Numbered from the stretch's first letter, positions 16,612-25,832 are shown. The stretch is 64,000 nucleotides of DNA from Actinomycetales bacterium (GCA_016710645.1 JADJVI010000020.1:56317-120316), one strand, 5' to 3'. Program-made: numbers and translations. Notes: a model not told the origin generated them from the letters alone.

Positions 16612-17582
16612 TCGGTGAAGGCCTTCCGACGGTCGACGACGACGCGCGCGATGGCGTTGACGACAAAGGTGAGGACGAACAGCACCAGCCCTGCGGCGAT
16701 GAAGGCGCCGGTCTTGCGCGGTGAGTCGAACTCGGCGGCATTGTTGGCGATCCGCGAGGCAAAGGTTTCGCCGCCGTTGAACAGCGATGCGGTAAAGGCG
16801 CTGCCCGGTGCCAAGGTCGACACGATGAAGGTGACCGCAATCGTTTCCCCAAGCGCTCGGCCGAGAGCGAGCATGGCGGCGCTGACGACGCCGGGCCGCC
16901 CGTAGGGGAGCACCGCGGTGCGGATCATCTCCCACCGGGTGGCGCCCAGGGCCAGCGCGGCTTCCTGATGCGGGGCCGGTGTCGCCGCGAAGACCTCGCG
17001 GGAGATGGCGGTGACGATCGGCAGGATCATCACCGCCAGGACGACGCCGATGAAGAAGATGGTGCCGCCGGTGATCGGCGTGGGAGCGAAGAGGGGAAAC
17101 CACCCGAAGGTGTGCGCGATCCAGGTCTCCACCGGGGCGACGACTGGTCGAAGCACGATGAGTCCCCAGAGGCCGTAGACGATCGACGGGACGGCGGCAA
17201 GCAGATCCACCAGGGCGGCCGCAGGCGTGCGCAGCCAGTCCGGTGCGTACTGGGTGATGAAGAGCGCGACACAGACGCCCAGTGGCACCGCGAGCATCAT
17301 GGCCCACACCGATGCGGTCACCGTCGTCCACAGCAGGTCGGCGACACCGAACCGGGGTGTGGTGGCATTGAGGTCCCATTCCCGGGAGGTGAGGAAGGAC
17401 GCTTCGTTCGCCTGCAGCGACGGGACGGCCTGCCAGAGCAGGAAGAGCCCGATGAGGGTGACCAATGCCATGACCAGGAGCCCCGCTCCACGCGCCGACC
17501 AGGCGAACGCCCGGTCGGCGGCGTGGCCGCGAGGGGTGGTCGTGAGTGCCGGCGCCGGTGCGACGGCCGCGGCCTCGGACAT
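16608..17582 (-). CDS. pstC: Phosphate ABC transporter permease PstC
   Basis: The 324-residue permease starts MSEAAAVAPAPAL and has a first membrane helix GAGLLVMALVTLIGLFLLW at ~33-51. The ABC-permease loop LALGATRWEMIRTAVLPYG sits near residue 220. It is the partner of PstA in the phosphate pore. The ATG at 17580-17582 is 2 bases after the pstS stop, and its stop overlaps pstA, so pstSCAB is one operon. The longer frame upstream runs inside pstS and is not coding. Confidence 0.95.
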   Translation of the reverse strand: MSEAAAVAPAPALTTTPRGHAADRAFAWSARGAGLLVMALVTLIGLFLLWQAVPSLQANEASFLTSREWDLNATTPRFGVADLLWTTVTASVWAMMLAVPLGVCVALFITQYAPDWLRTPAAALVDLLAAVPSIVYGLWGLIVLRPVVAPVETWIAHTFGWFPLFAPTPITGGTIFFIGVVLAVMILPIVTAISREVFAATPAPHQEAALALGATRWEMIRTAVLPYGRPGVVSAAMLALGRALGETIAVTFIVSTLAPGSAFTASLFNGGETFASRIANNAAEFDSPRKTGAFIAAGLVLFVLTFVVNAIARVVVDRRKAFTE

Positions 17583-17584
17583 GA

Positions 17585-18703
17585 TCAGCCGATCGCCGCG
17601 ATGGCTGCCGCGACCTTGGTGGAGACCTCGGCCGGCAGCGGCGCATAGCCCTGCTTCTCCAACCCGGCCTGGACCGACGCGGATGCGAAGTGAGTGAGGA
17701 AAGCCTTGACCAGGGCGCCCTTGGCCTTGTCCTGGTAGACAGAGCACACAATCTCGTAGGTCACCAGGTTGATTGGGTAGGCGTTCTTGGCCTTGGTGGC
17801 GTAGTCGAGCTTGAGTGCGAGGTCATTGCCGGTGCCCACCTGGGCCGCGGTGGCGACCATGGCCCCGACGTTGGCGCTGTTGAGAGCGACCGGCCCGGAG
17901 CCGGTGTCGATGGCGGCGATGCCCAGGCCGTTCTGGGTGGCATAGGACCACTCGACATAGGTGACCCCGCCCTCCTGGCCCTTGACCGCAGCGGCGACGC
18001 CGGCCGACTTCTCCTTGCCCTCGCCGACCTTGCCAGACCACTTCTTGCCTGGTTCGAGCGTCGCAGCCGACCCGGCGGCCGCCTTGAGGTACTTGGTGAA
18101 GTTGTCCGTCGTGCCCGACTCGTCGGACCGGAAGAACACCCGGATCGGGGTCGCGGGCAGGGTGACCCCGGTGTTGAGGGCGGCGATCGCCGGGTCGTTC
18201 CAGGTGGTGATCTCACCGGAGAAGATCCGGGCCGCCGTGGCCGCGTCGAGGGTGAGCACCGACACCCCCTGGAGGCGGTAGGCGATCGCGATGGGGCCGG
18301 TGACCATGGGCAGGTTCCAGGCGGGCGATCCGCAGGTCTTCGCAGCAGCCGCCGCCTCGTCGGTCTTGAGAGCCGAGTCCGAACCCGCGAAGTCGACCTG
18401 GCCCGCGACGAAGTTCTTGATCCCCGCGCCCGAACCGGACGGGTTGTAGTTGATGGTGGCCTGGTCACACCCGCGCTGATAGGAGGTGATGGCCGCCTCG
18501 ATGGCGTTCTTCTGTGCCGAGGAGCCCTCAGCGCGAAGCGTACCCGGAGCGCAATTCGCTTGAGAGCCAACTGTTTTGCCGTTGGGTGCGGCAGTGGAGC
18601 CGGTGGTGTTGTCGCTCCCGCAGGCGCTGAGGGTGACAGTCGCGGCGAGGATGCCCACTGCGCTGAAAACCATTGGATAAGAACGAGACTGGAGGTTCGT
18701 CAC
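17585..18703 (-). CDS. pstS: Phosphate-binding lipoprotein PstS
   Basis: The 372-residue lipoprotein captures phosphate outside the membrane. The GTG at 18703 gives VTNLQSRSYPMVFSAVGILA with lipobox LSAC, so lipidation is at Cys ~25. The mature protein has the PstS phosphate-binding segments AEGSSAQKNAIEA, NYNPSGSGAGIKNF and FAGSDSAL, and later RSDESGTTDNFTKYL. GAGAGGG lies upstream of the GTG. It heads pstSCAB, and a PHO-box-like direct repeat lies ~105 bases upstream. Confidence 0.96.
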   Translation of the reverse strand: MTNLQSRSYPMVFSAVGILAATVTLSACGSDNTTGSTAAPNGKTVGSQANCAPGTLRAEGSSAQKNAIEAAITSYQRGCDQATINYNPSGSGAGIKNFVAGQVDFAGSDSALKTDEAAAAAKTCGSPAWNLPMVTGPIAIAYRLQGVSVLTLDAATAARIFSGEITTWNDPAIAALNTGVTLPATPIRVFFRSDESGTTDNFTKYLKAAAGSAATLEPGKKWSGKVGEGKEKSAGVAAAVKGQEGGVTYVEWSYATQNGLGIAAIDTGSGPVALNSANVGAMVATAAQVGTGNDLALKLDYATKAKNAYPINLVTYEIVCSVYQDKAKGALVKAFLTHFASASVQAGLEKQGYAPLPAEVSTKVAAAIAAIG

Positions 18704-18808
18704 GGGGGTGTTTCCCTCTCGATGGCGATGGACGGTTGGGGTCCAGGGGAGCGTCGTTGCGCCCCCGTCCGAGACGAACCTAGGAGTCCAGGATGACAAC
18801 AGCGAGAG

Positions 18809-18830
18809 TGCCGGTGAACCCGACGTGAAG
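18809..18830 (-). promoter_or_regulatory. PHO-box-like direct repeat upstream of pstS
   Basis: On the minus strand two adjacent 11-base units read CTTCACGTCGG and GTTCACCGGCA. Period 11 and the TTCAC core match the PHO-box pattern bound by PhoP in streptomycetes and related OmpR-type regulators such as RegX3. The site is 106-127 bases before the pstS start in the 215-base gap 18704-18918. RegX3 is encoded at 40562 in this window and is the obvious candidate regulator. Binding is inferred. Confidence 0.55.
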
Positions 18831-18918
18831 CCTCATAAACGTTCTAGGGCAAGCTGATTCAAGACTGAGTGGCGAAAACCCTTCCGCGCCAACACATCCA
18901 ATCAAACAGCAGGCAAAC

Positions 18919-19872
18919 TCAGGTCGGAATGCGTTCCACGGCAACGACTTTGGCTTCGGCTCCCGAGCCCGCGACATGACAGACGAATGCCTCGCCCTTC
19001 TCCAGGTTGAGGTCGAGGGCGGCGGTGATGGCCGCTCGCGCGCTCACCGCGAGATCGCCGTCGGCTGCCACACGGGCCAGCAGCGGCTTGATCATCGTCG
19101 GCAACACCGGGCCGTGCCCGCAGATGGCGACCGCCTCGGCGGCATCGAGCAGGTGCTCCATCGTCTTGACCACGCGGTGCCCACCTTTGCGCGCGAAGCT
19201 TTCCTCCGACAGTTGCTGGCGCAACTCGATCTCGGTGCCGATCGACTGCGCATAGGGCACCAGCGTGGCGACGCATCGCTCCGACGTGGAGGAGTAGAGC
19301 GCAGACACCCCGTAGGCCGCCAGCAGCGGCACGAGGGCGTGAGCCTGACGTTCGCCGACCGCGTTGAGTGGTCGCAGCCAGTCGCGGCCGCCCTTGTATG
19401 CCGAGCGCGGCACCGCGCGCCCGTGTCGGACGACGATCAGCGGCCAGGTCGCCAGGGTCCCGCCGAGGTCAGCACGTTGGATGGCGCGCAGCTGTTGCCG
19501 GTCGTGGGCGTAGTCGAGGCGGTCGTGGGTGCCGGCGACGTCGAGCCAGACCACCTCGTCGATCTCGTTCTCCAGAGACCCCACGCCGCCCACCACGGTG
19601 GCCGCCCAATAGCGCACCTGCTTGGTCGCCGGGTGGCCGGTGCGGTCCAGGACCCGGTATGCCGTGGGCGGTAACGGCATACCGAGCCGAACATGCAGCC
19701 CGGTCTCTTCCAGGGTCTCCCGGACCGCCGCCACCTGCCACAGCTCATCCGCGTCGAGCTTGCCCTTGGTCCACGACCAGTCGTCGTACTTGGGCCGGTG
19801 GACCAGCGCCACCTCGAGGGCTCCGGCACGATGCCGCCAGGGCACCGTGCCGGCCGCGCGGATGTTGGGCAT
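18919..19872 (-). CDS. mutT1: Nudix hydrolase fused to histidine-phosphatase domain (MutT1-like)
   Basis: The 317-residue protein has an N-terminal Nudix domain with a complete box (G38-x5-E-x7-RETLEETGL) and a C-terminal SixA-type histidine phosphatase domain (VVRHGRAV near 165, ICGHGPV near 268). This two-domain layout is that of mycobacterial MutT1, which sanitises 8-oxo-dGTP and can act on diadenosine polyphosphates. It starts 11 bases after the ppk stop, so it is in the ppk transcript. An inverted pair of the 8-mer (19657, 19675) falls inside the Nudix domain. Confidence 0.88.
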   Translation of the reverse strand: MPNIRAAGTVPWRHRAGALEVALVHRPKYDDWSWTKGKLDADELWQVAAVRETLEETGLHVRLGMPLPPTAYRVLDRTGHPATKQVRYWAATVVGGVGSLENEIDEVVWLDVAGTHDRLDYAHDRQQLRAIQRADLGGTLATWPLIVVRHGRAVPRSAYKGGRDWLRPLNAVGERQAHALVPLLAAYGVSALYSSTSERCVATLVPYAQSIGTEIELRQQLSEESFARKGGHRVVKTMEHLLDAAEAVAICGHGPVLPTMIKPLLARVAADGDLAVSARAAITAALDLNLEKGEAFVCHVAGSGAEAKVVAVERIPT

Positions 19873-19883
19873 GAGCTATCTGG

Positions 19884-22800
19884 TCACCGTCGGCGTGCTT
19901 TGCGGCGCTGCTTGGTGCGGTACTCCCACATGAGTTCCTGCACGTCTTCCAGCGGCTCGCCGTTTTCATCTCGGTGCACGCGGGTCCAGGTGCCCTCCGG
20001 CCCGAGCTCGAACCGGGTCGTCGATGGGGCCAGGCCCATGTCGAGGATCTGGGTCAACTGGGCGACCTGGGCCGGGTCGACGACGTGCAGCAGGGCCTCG
20101 ACGCGACGGTCGAGGTTGCGGTGCATCATGTCGGCGCTGCCGATGAAGACCTGCGGGGTGCCCCCGCCGCCGAACCAGAAGATCCGGGAGTGTTCGAGAT
20201 AGCGCCCCAAGGTGGAGCGCACCCGGACGTTGTCGCTCAGTCCCGGCACGCCGGGACGCACGGCGCAGATGCCGCGCACCCAGACGTCGACCGGCACCCC
20301 GGCCTGCGAAGCGCGGTAGAGCGAGTCGATGAGCGCCTCGTCGACGATGGAGTTCATCTTCAACCGGATCCGGCCGTCGCCGTGCTCGGCATGGCGGGCG
20401 ATCTCGGCGTCGATCATCTCGATGAGACCGGATCGCACCGTACGCGGCGCCACCAACAGACGGCGGAACCGCGACCGCGGCGCGATGCCGGAGAGCTGGT
20501 TGAACAGGCGGGACAGGTCCTCGCCGACCTGCGGGTCGCACGTGAGCACACCGAGGTCTTCGTAGAGCCGGGCGGTCTTGGGGTTGTAGTTGCCGGTGCC
20601 GATGTGGCAGTAGCGCACCAGCCCCTCGGCCTCCTGGCGCACGACCAGGCACAGCTTGGCGTGCGTCTTGAGGCCGACGATGCCGTAGACCACGTGGACG
20701 CCGGCGTGTTCGAGCTTGCGGGCCCAGGAAATGTTGTTGACCTCGTCGAAGCGAGCCTTGATCTCCACGACCGCGAGGACCTGCTTGCCGGCCGTGGCCG
20801 CGTCGATGAGGGCGTCGATGATCGGCGAGTCACCCGAGGTGCGGTAGAGGGTCTGCTTGATCGCCAACACCCGCGGGTCGGAGGCGGCCTGCTCGATGAA
20901 CGCCTGCACCGAGGTGGAGAACGAGTCATAGGGGTGGTGCAGCAGGATGTCCTTGGCCCGCACCGCCGCGAAGATGTCGCCCTGCTGGGAGCGTTCGGTC
21001 GGGGCCAGGTCGGGATGGGTCATCGCCATCCACGGCTCGTCCTTGAGATCGGACCGGTCAAGGTCGCCGAGCACGAAAAGCCCGCGCAGGTCCAGCGGCG
21101 TCGGCAGCTTGTAGATCTCGTCGGCGGTGACCTGCAACTCGCGGGTCAGCAGGTCCAGCACGCGGTCGTCGATGAGCTCGTCGACCTCCAGACGCACGGG
21201 GGGTCCGAACCGGCGCCGGGTGAGTTCCTTCTCCAGCGCTGTGAGCAGGTTTTCCGCGTCGTCCTCTTCGACCTCGAGGTCTTCGTTGCGGGTTACCCGG
21301 AAGGTGTAGTGCTCACGGACCTCCATGCCGGTGAAGAGCTGGTCGAGGTGCGCCGCGATGACGTCCTCCACCGGCACGAACCGCGCGTTGTGGTCGTCGT
21401 GGTGCTCGGTGCCCTCGTCCATGACCCGCAGCAGCCGCGGCAGCGATGGCGGCACTTTGACCCGCGCGAAGTGCTCGGTGCCGGTCTTCGGGTTGACCAG
21501 GACGACCGCGAGGTTGAGCGAGAGCCCCGAGATGTAGGGGAACGGGTGGGCCGGGTCGACGGCGAGGGGGGTGAGCACCGGGAAGACCTTCTCCCGGAAG
21601 AGCCCATGCAGGGGCATCCGCTCGATCTCACTGAGTTCGGCCCAGGGGACGATGGTGATTCCGGCGTCGCTCAGCGCGGGACGGACCTGGTCCCAGAACA
21701 CCCAGGAGTGCATCCGCATGAGGTCCTGGGCGGCGTGCGAGATCCGGTCGAGCAGCTCGCGGGGTTCGAGACCGGCAGCCGACCGCACGGCCAATCCGGT
21801 GGCGATCCGCCGCTTGAGCCCGGCAACCCGGACCATGAAGAACTCGTCGAGGTTGTTGGAGAAGATGGCGAGGAATTTGGCCCGCTCCAGCAGCGGGATG
21901 TTCTCGTCCATCGCCAACTGGAGCACCCGCTCGTTGAACTGCAGCCACGAGATCTCACGCTCGAGGTAGCGCCCGGCGGGCATGTTGTCGTCGGCCTGCG
22001 AGGCTGCGCTCCTGACGAACCGACCACCGGCCCCCCGCGGAGGCGTCCTGCGCTCCACTCCGGCGCTGGTCAGCGCCACATGTCCTTCGGTTTCCGGTCG
22101 CGTGTCGGCAGTGGTCATGACGCTTATCGTTTCACTCGGCGACGCTTTCGCGGGAGTGACCATGGTCTCCACGCGGGCCACCTGAAAGCCCAACCGGCGA
22201 TAGGTCCGTAGCGCCGCCTCGTTGCTGCCGTCGACATAGAGGATGGCCTCCTGGCAGCCCTGTCGCTCCAGGTGCGCGAGGCCTAGCAAGGTCACCTCCC
22301 GGCCGAGGCCATGACCCTGGTATGCCGGGTGCACGCCGACGACGTAGACCTCACCGACCCGGGTTGCTGAGGCCGAGTCGGGCTCGATCTTGGTCCAGTG
22401 AAACGCCGCCACGGTGGGGGCAGGAGCCAGGGCGGCTTCCCCGTCTGCAGCCGCCGCTCCAGCCGGAGCCCCGTGGGGCACCACGAGAAGGAAACCTTCT
22501 GGGTCGAACCAGTCCTGGCCCATCCGGGCTTGCAGGTCGGTCAGCGTGACCCGGCCCTGCTCGGGGTGGTCGGCGAAGGCCGCGGTATTGGTGGCCAACC
22601 AGCCCGCTTCGTCCTGCCCGACGACGAACGGCCGCGCGACCAGCCCGGCCGGCAGCCGCGGCGCGGGCAGCGCGGCATCCCCGCCGGCCTGCGCGCCGAG
22701 CGGGCGCCGCAGCACGAACAGCCGGCGCACCGCGCGCAGCCCTGAGGCGGCGATGAACCCGGTCGTCGCGCTGCCGCTGCTGTGCGCCCACAGGTGGACC

Positions 22801-23111
22801 GCACCCGGCAACCGCCCGAGCAAGGCCGCCCCGACTCCGCGGCGCCGGTGATCGGGGTGGACCACGAGCTCGGCCGCTGAATCGTCGGCCGACACGTCGG
22901 CCCGCTGGGCGTATCCCACCAGGAGGTCACCGGCATACGCGAGCAGGTGTTGCGCCGTGCTGCCGGACAGGGCGAGGCGGAACGCCTCGGACAGCGCGCT
23001 CGCCCCGTCGACCGACTCCGCCGCATCGACGAGGGCGAGGACGGCATCCCGTTGCGCTGCCGTCAGGGTCGACTCGACCACGATCGCGACGGGGAGGTGG
23101 TCGGACGGCAT
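19884..23111 (-). CDS. ppk: In-frame fusion: mycothiol synthase-like (MshD) plus polyphosphate kinase 1
   Basis: One uninterrupted 1075-residue frame. Residues ~1-315 carry two GNAT acetyltransferase repeats with acetyl-CoA loops (VVHPDHRRRGVGAALLG; GVHPAYQGHGLGREVTLLG), the MshD arrangement for the last step of mycothiol synthesis. Residues ~375-1075 are Ppk1 (YLEREISWLQFNERVLQLAM, NNLDEFFMVRVAGL, catalytic-His segment GLKTHAKLCLV, HIGTGNYNPKTARLYEDLG), which polymerises ATP phosphate into polyphosphate. An internal ATG at residue 332 could start a separate Ppk, but no ribosome site precedes it. A stop (TAA) present in the +1 frame just before it suggests a former gene boundary. The ATG at 23111 sits inside a tandem pair of the 8-mer. 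Confidence 0.85.
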   Translation of the reverse strand: MPSDHLPVAIVVESTLTAAQRDAVLALVDAAESVDGASALSEAFRLALSGSTAQHLLAYAGDLLVGYAQRADVSADDSAAELVVHPDHRRRGVGAALLGRLPGAVHLWAHSSGSATTGFIAASGLRAVRRLFVLRRPLGAQAGGDAALPAPRLPAGLVARPFVVGQDEAGWLATNTAAFADHPEQGRVTLTDLQARMGQDWFDPEGFLLVVPHGAPAGAAAADGEAALAPAPTVAAFHWTKIEPDSASATRVGEVYVVGVHPAYQGHGLGREVTLLGLAHLERQGCQEAILYVDGSNEAALRTYRRLGFQVARVETMVTPAKASPSETISVMTTADTRPETEGHVALTSAGVERRTPPRGAGGRFVRSAASQADDNMPAGRYLEREISWLQFNERVLQLAMDENIPLLERAKFLAIFSNNLDEFFMVRVAGLKRRIATGLAVRSAAGLEPRELLDRISHAAQDLMRMHSWVFWDQVRPALSDAGITIVPWAELSEIERMPLHGLFREKVFPVLTPLAVDPAHPFPYISGLSLNLAVVLVNPKTGTEHFARVKVPPSLPRLLRVMDEGTEHHDDHNARFVPVEDVIAAHLDQLFTGMEVREHYTFRVTRNEDLEVEEDDAENLLTALEKELTRRRFGPPVRLEVDELIDDRVLDLLTRELQVTADEIYKLPTPLDLRGLFVLGDLDRSDLKDEPWMAMTHPDLAPTERSQQGDIFAAVRAKDILLHHPYDSFSTSVQAFIEQAASDPRVLAIKQTLYRTSGDSPIIDALIDAATAGKQVLAVVEIKARFDEVNNISWARKLEHAGVHVVYGIVGLKTHAKLCLVVRQEAEGLVRYCHIGTGNYNPKTARLYEDLGVLTCDPQVGEDLSRLFNQLSGIAPRSRFRRLLVAPRTVRSGLIEMIDAEIARHAEHGDGRIRLKMNSIVDEALIDSLYRASQAGVPVDVWVRGICAVRPGVPGLSDNVRVRSTLGRYLEHSRIFWFGGGGTPQVFIGSADMMHRNLDRRVEALLHVVDPAQVAQLTQILDMGLAPSTTRFELGPEGTWTRVHRDENGEPLEDVQELMWEYRTKQRRKARRR

Positions 23112-23150
23112 ACGGCATACCTGCGCTTTCGGGTGTGGATCCTCGCGAGG

Positions 23151-23870
23151 TCAGACGGTGGCGTCGACGACCGAGTCGTGCCCGCTTGCCCCCTCACGAG
23201 GGCGGTCGGGCACGAAGCGGTAGCCGACGTTGCGGACGGTGCCGATGAGGGTTTCGTGCTCGGGGCCTAGTTTGGCGCGCAGGCGGCGCACGTGCACGTC
23301 GACGGTGCGGGTGCCGCCGAAGTAGTCGTAGCCCCAGACCTCCTGCAGCAACTGGGCCCGCGAGAAGACCCGGCCCGGGTGCTGGGCGAGGTATTTGAGC
23401 AGCTCGAACTCCTTGTAGGTGAGGTCGAGGCTCTGGCGGCGCACCTTGGCGGAGTAGCTGTCTTCGTCGATGACCAGGTCGCCGGCGCGGATCGGGCCGG
23501 ACTCGACGGCGTCCTCGGGAACGACCCGGGTCGATGCCAGCCGAAGCCGCGCCTCGACTTCCGCGGGGCCGGCGGTGTCGAGCAGCACGTCATCGACGCC
23601 CCACTCGGCGGTGAGGGCCGTGAGCCCACCCTCGGTGAGGACGGCCAGCAAGGGGCTCGACATCCCGGTCGCGCGCAGCATCCGGCACAGCGCCTTCGCG
23701 TGCAGGATCTCGCGACGCGCGTCGACGAGGACGACGTCGGCGGTGGGGGCGTTGACCAGGGCAGCCGGCTCGGCGGGCAGGATGCGCATGTGGTGGGCCA
23801 GCAGGGCCAGAGCCGGCAGCACCTCGGCGCTGGACGCCGTGGTGTTGGTCAGCAACAGGAGCATGGCCAC
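23151..23870 (-). CDS. glnR: Nitrogen-response regulator GlnR
   Basis: The 239-residue OmpR-type regulator controls nitrogen assimilation genes in actinobacteria. The start LLLLTNTTASSAEVLPAL, the middle TEGGLTALTAEWGVDDVLLD and the DNA-binding domain (YKEFELLKYLAQHPGRVFSR, EVWGYDYFGGTRTVDVHVRR) are near-identical to GlnR as I remember it. The N-terminal receiver has the atypical pocket known for GlnR and acts without classical phosphorylation. I chose GTG 23870 over ATG 23864 because it matches the family length. It lies 39 bases upstream of the mshD-ppk fusion; glnR next to mshD is also the mycobacterial order. Confidence 0.93.
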   Translation of the reverse strand: MAMLLLLTNTTASSAEVLPALALLAHHMRILPAEPAALVNAPTADVVLVDARREILHAKALCRMLRATGMSSPLLAVLTEGGLTALTAEWGVDDVLLDTAGPAEVEARLRLASTRVVPEDAVESGPIRAGDLVIDEDSYSAKVRRQSLDLTYKEFELLKYLAQHPGRVFSRAQLLQEVWGYDYFGGTRTVDVHVRRLRAKLGPEHETLIGTVRNVGYRFVPDRPREGASGHDSVVDATV

Positions 23871-23956
23871 CCCGTGAGGATAATCGACGCCAGCCGCCGC
23901 CCTCCCGGCTCGACTGCCGGGTGAGACTGGCCCGTCGTCCGAGAAGGAGCTCCGGT

Positions 23957-24214
23957 ATGCCGTCCGCCCACCTCCCAGCCGAGGTCACCGTCCGCTACTG
24001 GGCCGGGGCCCGGGCGGCCGCCGGCATCGAGAGCGAGACCGTCGCTGCCGGGACGGTGGGTGAGGTGCTGGAGCAGGTGCGGGCCCGGCATACCGGCTTG
24101 GCGCCGGTCCTCGCGGTGGCGAGTTTCCTCGTCGACGGGATAGCACGTGACCTGACCGCGCAGGTGCCGCCCGGGGGGACGCTGGAGGTCCTGCCGCCAT
24201 TCGCGGGCGGATGA
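23957..24214 (+). CDS. MoaD/ThiS-family sulfur-carrier protein
   Basis: An 85-residue ubiquitin-fold protein (VTVRYWAGARAAAGIESETV, DGIARDLTAQVPPGGTLEVL) ending PPFAGG. The terminal Gly-Gly is what MoaD/ThiS-type carriers need for thiocarboxylation. MoaD-like is most likely from YWAGARAAAG, but no other molybdopterin gene is nearby, so the pathway is unproven. AAGGAGC is 6 bases before the ATG, which itself lies inside a GTATGCCG copy. It diverges from glnR over 86 bases and precedes a membrane protein by 7. Confidence 0.8.
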   Translation: MPSAHLPAEVTVRYWAGARAAAGIESETVAAGTVGEVLEQVRARHTGLAPVLAVASFLVDGIARDLTAQVPPGGTLEVLPPFAGG

Positions 24215-24221
24215 TGCGACC

Positions 24222-25046
24222 ATGGCTGGCGTGAACGAGCAGGGAAGCCCCCAGGCGACGCGGCGTGAGGCCCTCGGTCGGGTCTCGGTCGACTCGACCC
24301 GGCTGCCGTGGGTCGTCACCGCGGCCGTGCTCGTGACCGTCGCGGCACTCGCCGTCGCCGTGCGGTGGGGTGACGGGCCGTATGTTGCGGTCGTCGCCGT
24401 TTTGGGTTTGTTGCTGTCGTGGGGCTGGCCACTGTTGCTCGATGCCCCCAATCCGGTGGGTGCGAGCGTCGTCCTCATGGTGTCCTCGGCAGCTCTGGCC
24501 ACGGCGGCCTTGGTCAGCCCGGCGGGAGACTCGCTGCGGTGGCTGCCGTTCGCCGTGTGCGTCGGCATGATGGCCGCCTTCCTGCAACAGGTGCCGAGGG
24601 GCACGATCCGTCCCCGCCTGGTCGATGGGCTGGCGATCACCATGACGGGCATCGCGGCCGTGGCCTCCGGGATGGCGATGAGCCCGTTGGCCGGGTCGGC
24701 ACGGGGGTCCGCGTTCGTTGGTGTCGGCCTCGCGGGGGTCGCCGCCGGGGCGGTGGCCGAGTTGCTGGGTCGGCTGCGGCGGGTCGGCGCGCTGGCCGTC
24801 TTCCCGGTCATGATCGCGGGGGCAGTCGTCGGGATCTGGGTCGCGACGACGTCGGGCTTCACCATGTCGGCCGGGCTGGGGCTGGGGATGCTGACCGCGT
24901 CGTTCTCCTACTCGGTGCGCCGCATCTTCGGTGCGGTGAGCGGCGCCGGGGAGGTCGGCGGCCAGCTCGCGCTCGCGGTCGGCTCGGTGCTGCTGCCCGG
25001 TGTGCTGGTCCTCGCGCTGGGGTCGCTGGCCGGGTTGCTCGCCTGA
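24222..25046 (+). CDS. Actinobacterial integral membrane protein of unknown function
   Basis: I recognise no family. The 274-residue protein has a ~27-residue cytoplasmic start and eight or nine hydrophobic helices (WVVTAAVLVTVAALAVAV, VAVVAVLGLLLSWGWPLLL ... LGSVLLPGVLVLALGSLAGL) with short Arg-rich loops. No transporter signature or catalytic motif is visible. It starts 7 bases after the MoaD-like gene and ends 21 before the PIG-L gene, so it is probably in one transcript with them. Confidence 0.75.
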   Translation: MAGVNEQGSPQATRREALGRVSVDSTRLPWVVTAAVLVTVAALAVAVRWGDGPYVAVVAVLGLLLSWGWPLLLDAPNPVGASVVLMVSSAALATAALVSPAGDSLRWLPFAVCVGMMAAFLQQVPRGTIRPRLVDGLAITMTGIAAVASGMAMSPLAGSARGSAFVGVGLAGVAAGAVAELLGRLRRVGALAVFPVMIAGAVVGIWVATTSGFTMSAGLGLGMLTASFSYSVRRIFGAVSGAGEVGGQLALAVGSVLLPGVLVLALGSLAGLLA

Positions 25047-25067
25047 TCTGACACTTATGCTCCGGGG

Positions 25068-25820
25068 ATGAGCGAACCCACCACTCCGGCCGCGCTGGAG
25101 CCCATCCCCGAGCAGCTCGAGCGGGTGCTCGTCGTCGTGGCCCACCCGGACGACATCGAATACGGCACGGCCGCCGCGGTGGACGTGTGGACGTCGGCGG
25201 GAGTGACCGTCACCTATCTGCTGGCGACGCGCGGGGAGGCGGGCATCGACGGCATACCGCCCGAGCAAGCCGCACCCCTGCGCGCCCAGGAGGAGGTCAC
25301 CGGAGCGCTGCGAGTCGGTGTGGAGGTGGTCGAGTTTCTCGACCACCAGGACGGGGTGGTGGAGTACGGCCTGGCCCTGCGCAAGGGCATCGCGCGGGAG
25401 ATCCGGCGGCGTCGTCCGGACATCGTCATCGGGATGAGCTACGAGACGGTGTTCGCCGGTGGGATGACCAATCAGGCCGATCATCGGGCGGTCGGACTCG
25501 CGGCGGTCGACGCGGTGCGCGACGCCGCCAACCGGTGGATCTTCCGTGACCTGGCCGAGCAGGAGGGGCTGGAGCCCTGGTCCGGGGTGGCCGCGGTCTA
25601 TCTCGCGGTTGCGGAACCGCCGACCCACTATGTCGACGTGACCGGGCATCTGGAGCCGGCCGTGGCATCCCTGGAGGCGCACGCCGAATACAACCGGCAC
25701 CTGCCCGACGCGTTCCCCAAGCCTCGTGAGCTCGTCACGGGGATCCTCACCCGTGGCGCCGCAGCCGTCGCCCGGCCGGGGGTCGAGCACGCGGTGCTCT
25801 TCCGCCGCTACCCCATGTGA
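25068..25820 (+). CDS. PIG-L/LmbE family zinc-dependent deacetylase
   Basis: The 250-residue protein has the PIG-L metal-binding motif AHPDDIEYG (~26-34) and a later NQADHRAVG, giving the His-Asp-Asp-His set of LmbE-like deacetylases. In mycothiol producers this family includes MshB (deacetylates GlcNAc-inositol) and Mca (mycothiol-conjugate amidase). This member is shorter than MshB/Mca and lacks features that would decide between them. It could also act on another N-acetyl sugar. The genome's mycothiol genes (mshA, mshD, mscR in this window) make a thiol link possible. Confidence 0.82.
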   Translation: MSEPTTPAALEPIPEQLERVLVVVAHPDDIEYGTAAAVDVWTSAGVTVTYLLATRGEAGIDGIPPEQAAPLRAQEEVTGALRVGVEVVEFLDHQDGVVEYGLALRKGIAREIRRRRPDIVIGMSYETVFAGGMTNQADHRAVGLAAVDAVRDAANRWIFRDLAEQEGLEPWSGVAAVYLAVAEPPTHYVDVTGHLEPAVASLEAHAEYNRHLPDAFPKPRELVTGILTRGAAAVARPGVEHAVLFRRYPM

Positions 25821-25832
25821 AGCGCGCCGCCC

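Noticed and set aside
15649..17751. A 700-residue single protein over pstA and pstC
   Set aside because: Only the PstA part matches a family; the upstream half is the wrong frame of pstC. The pstA start overlaps the pstC stop in the usual way.
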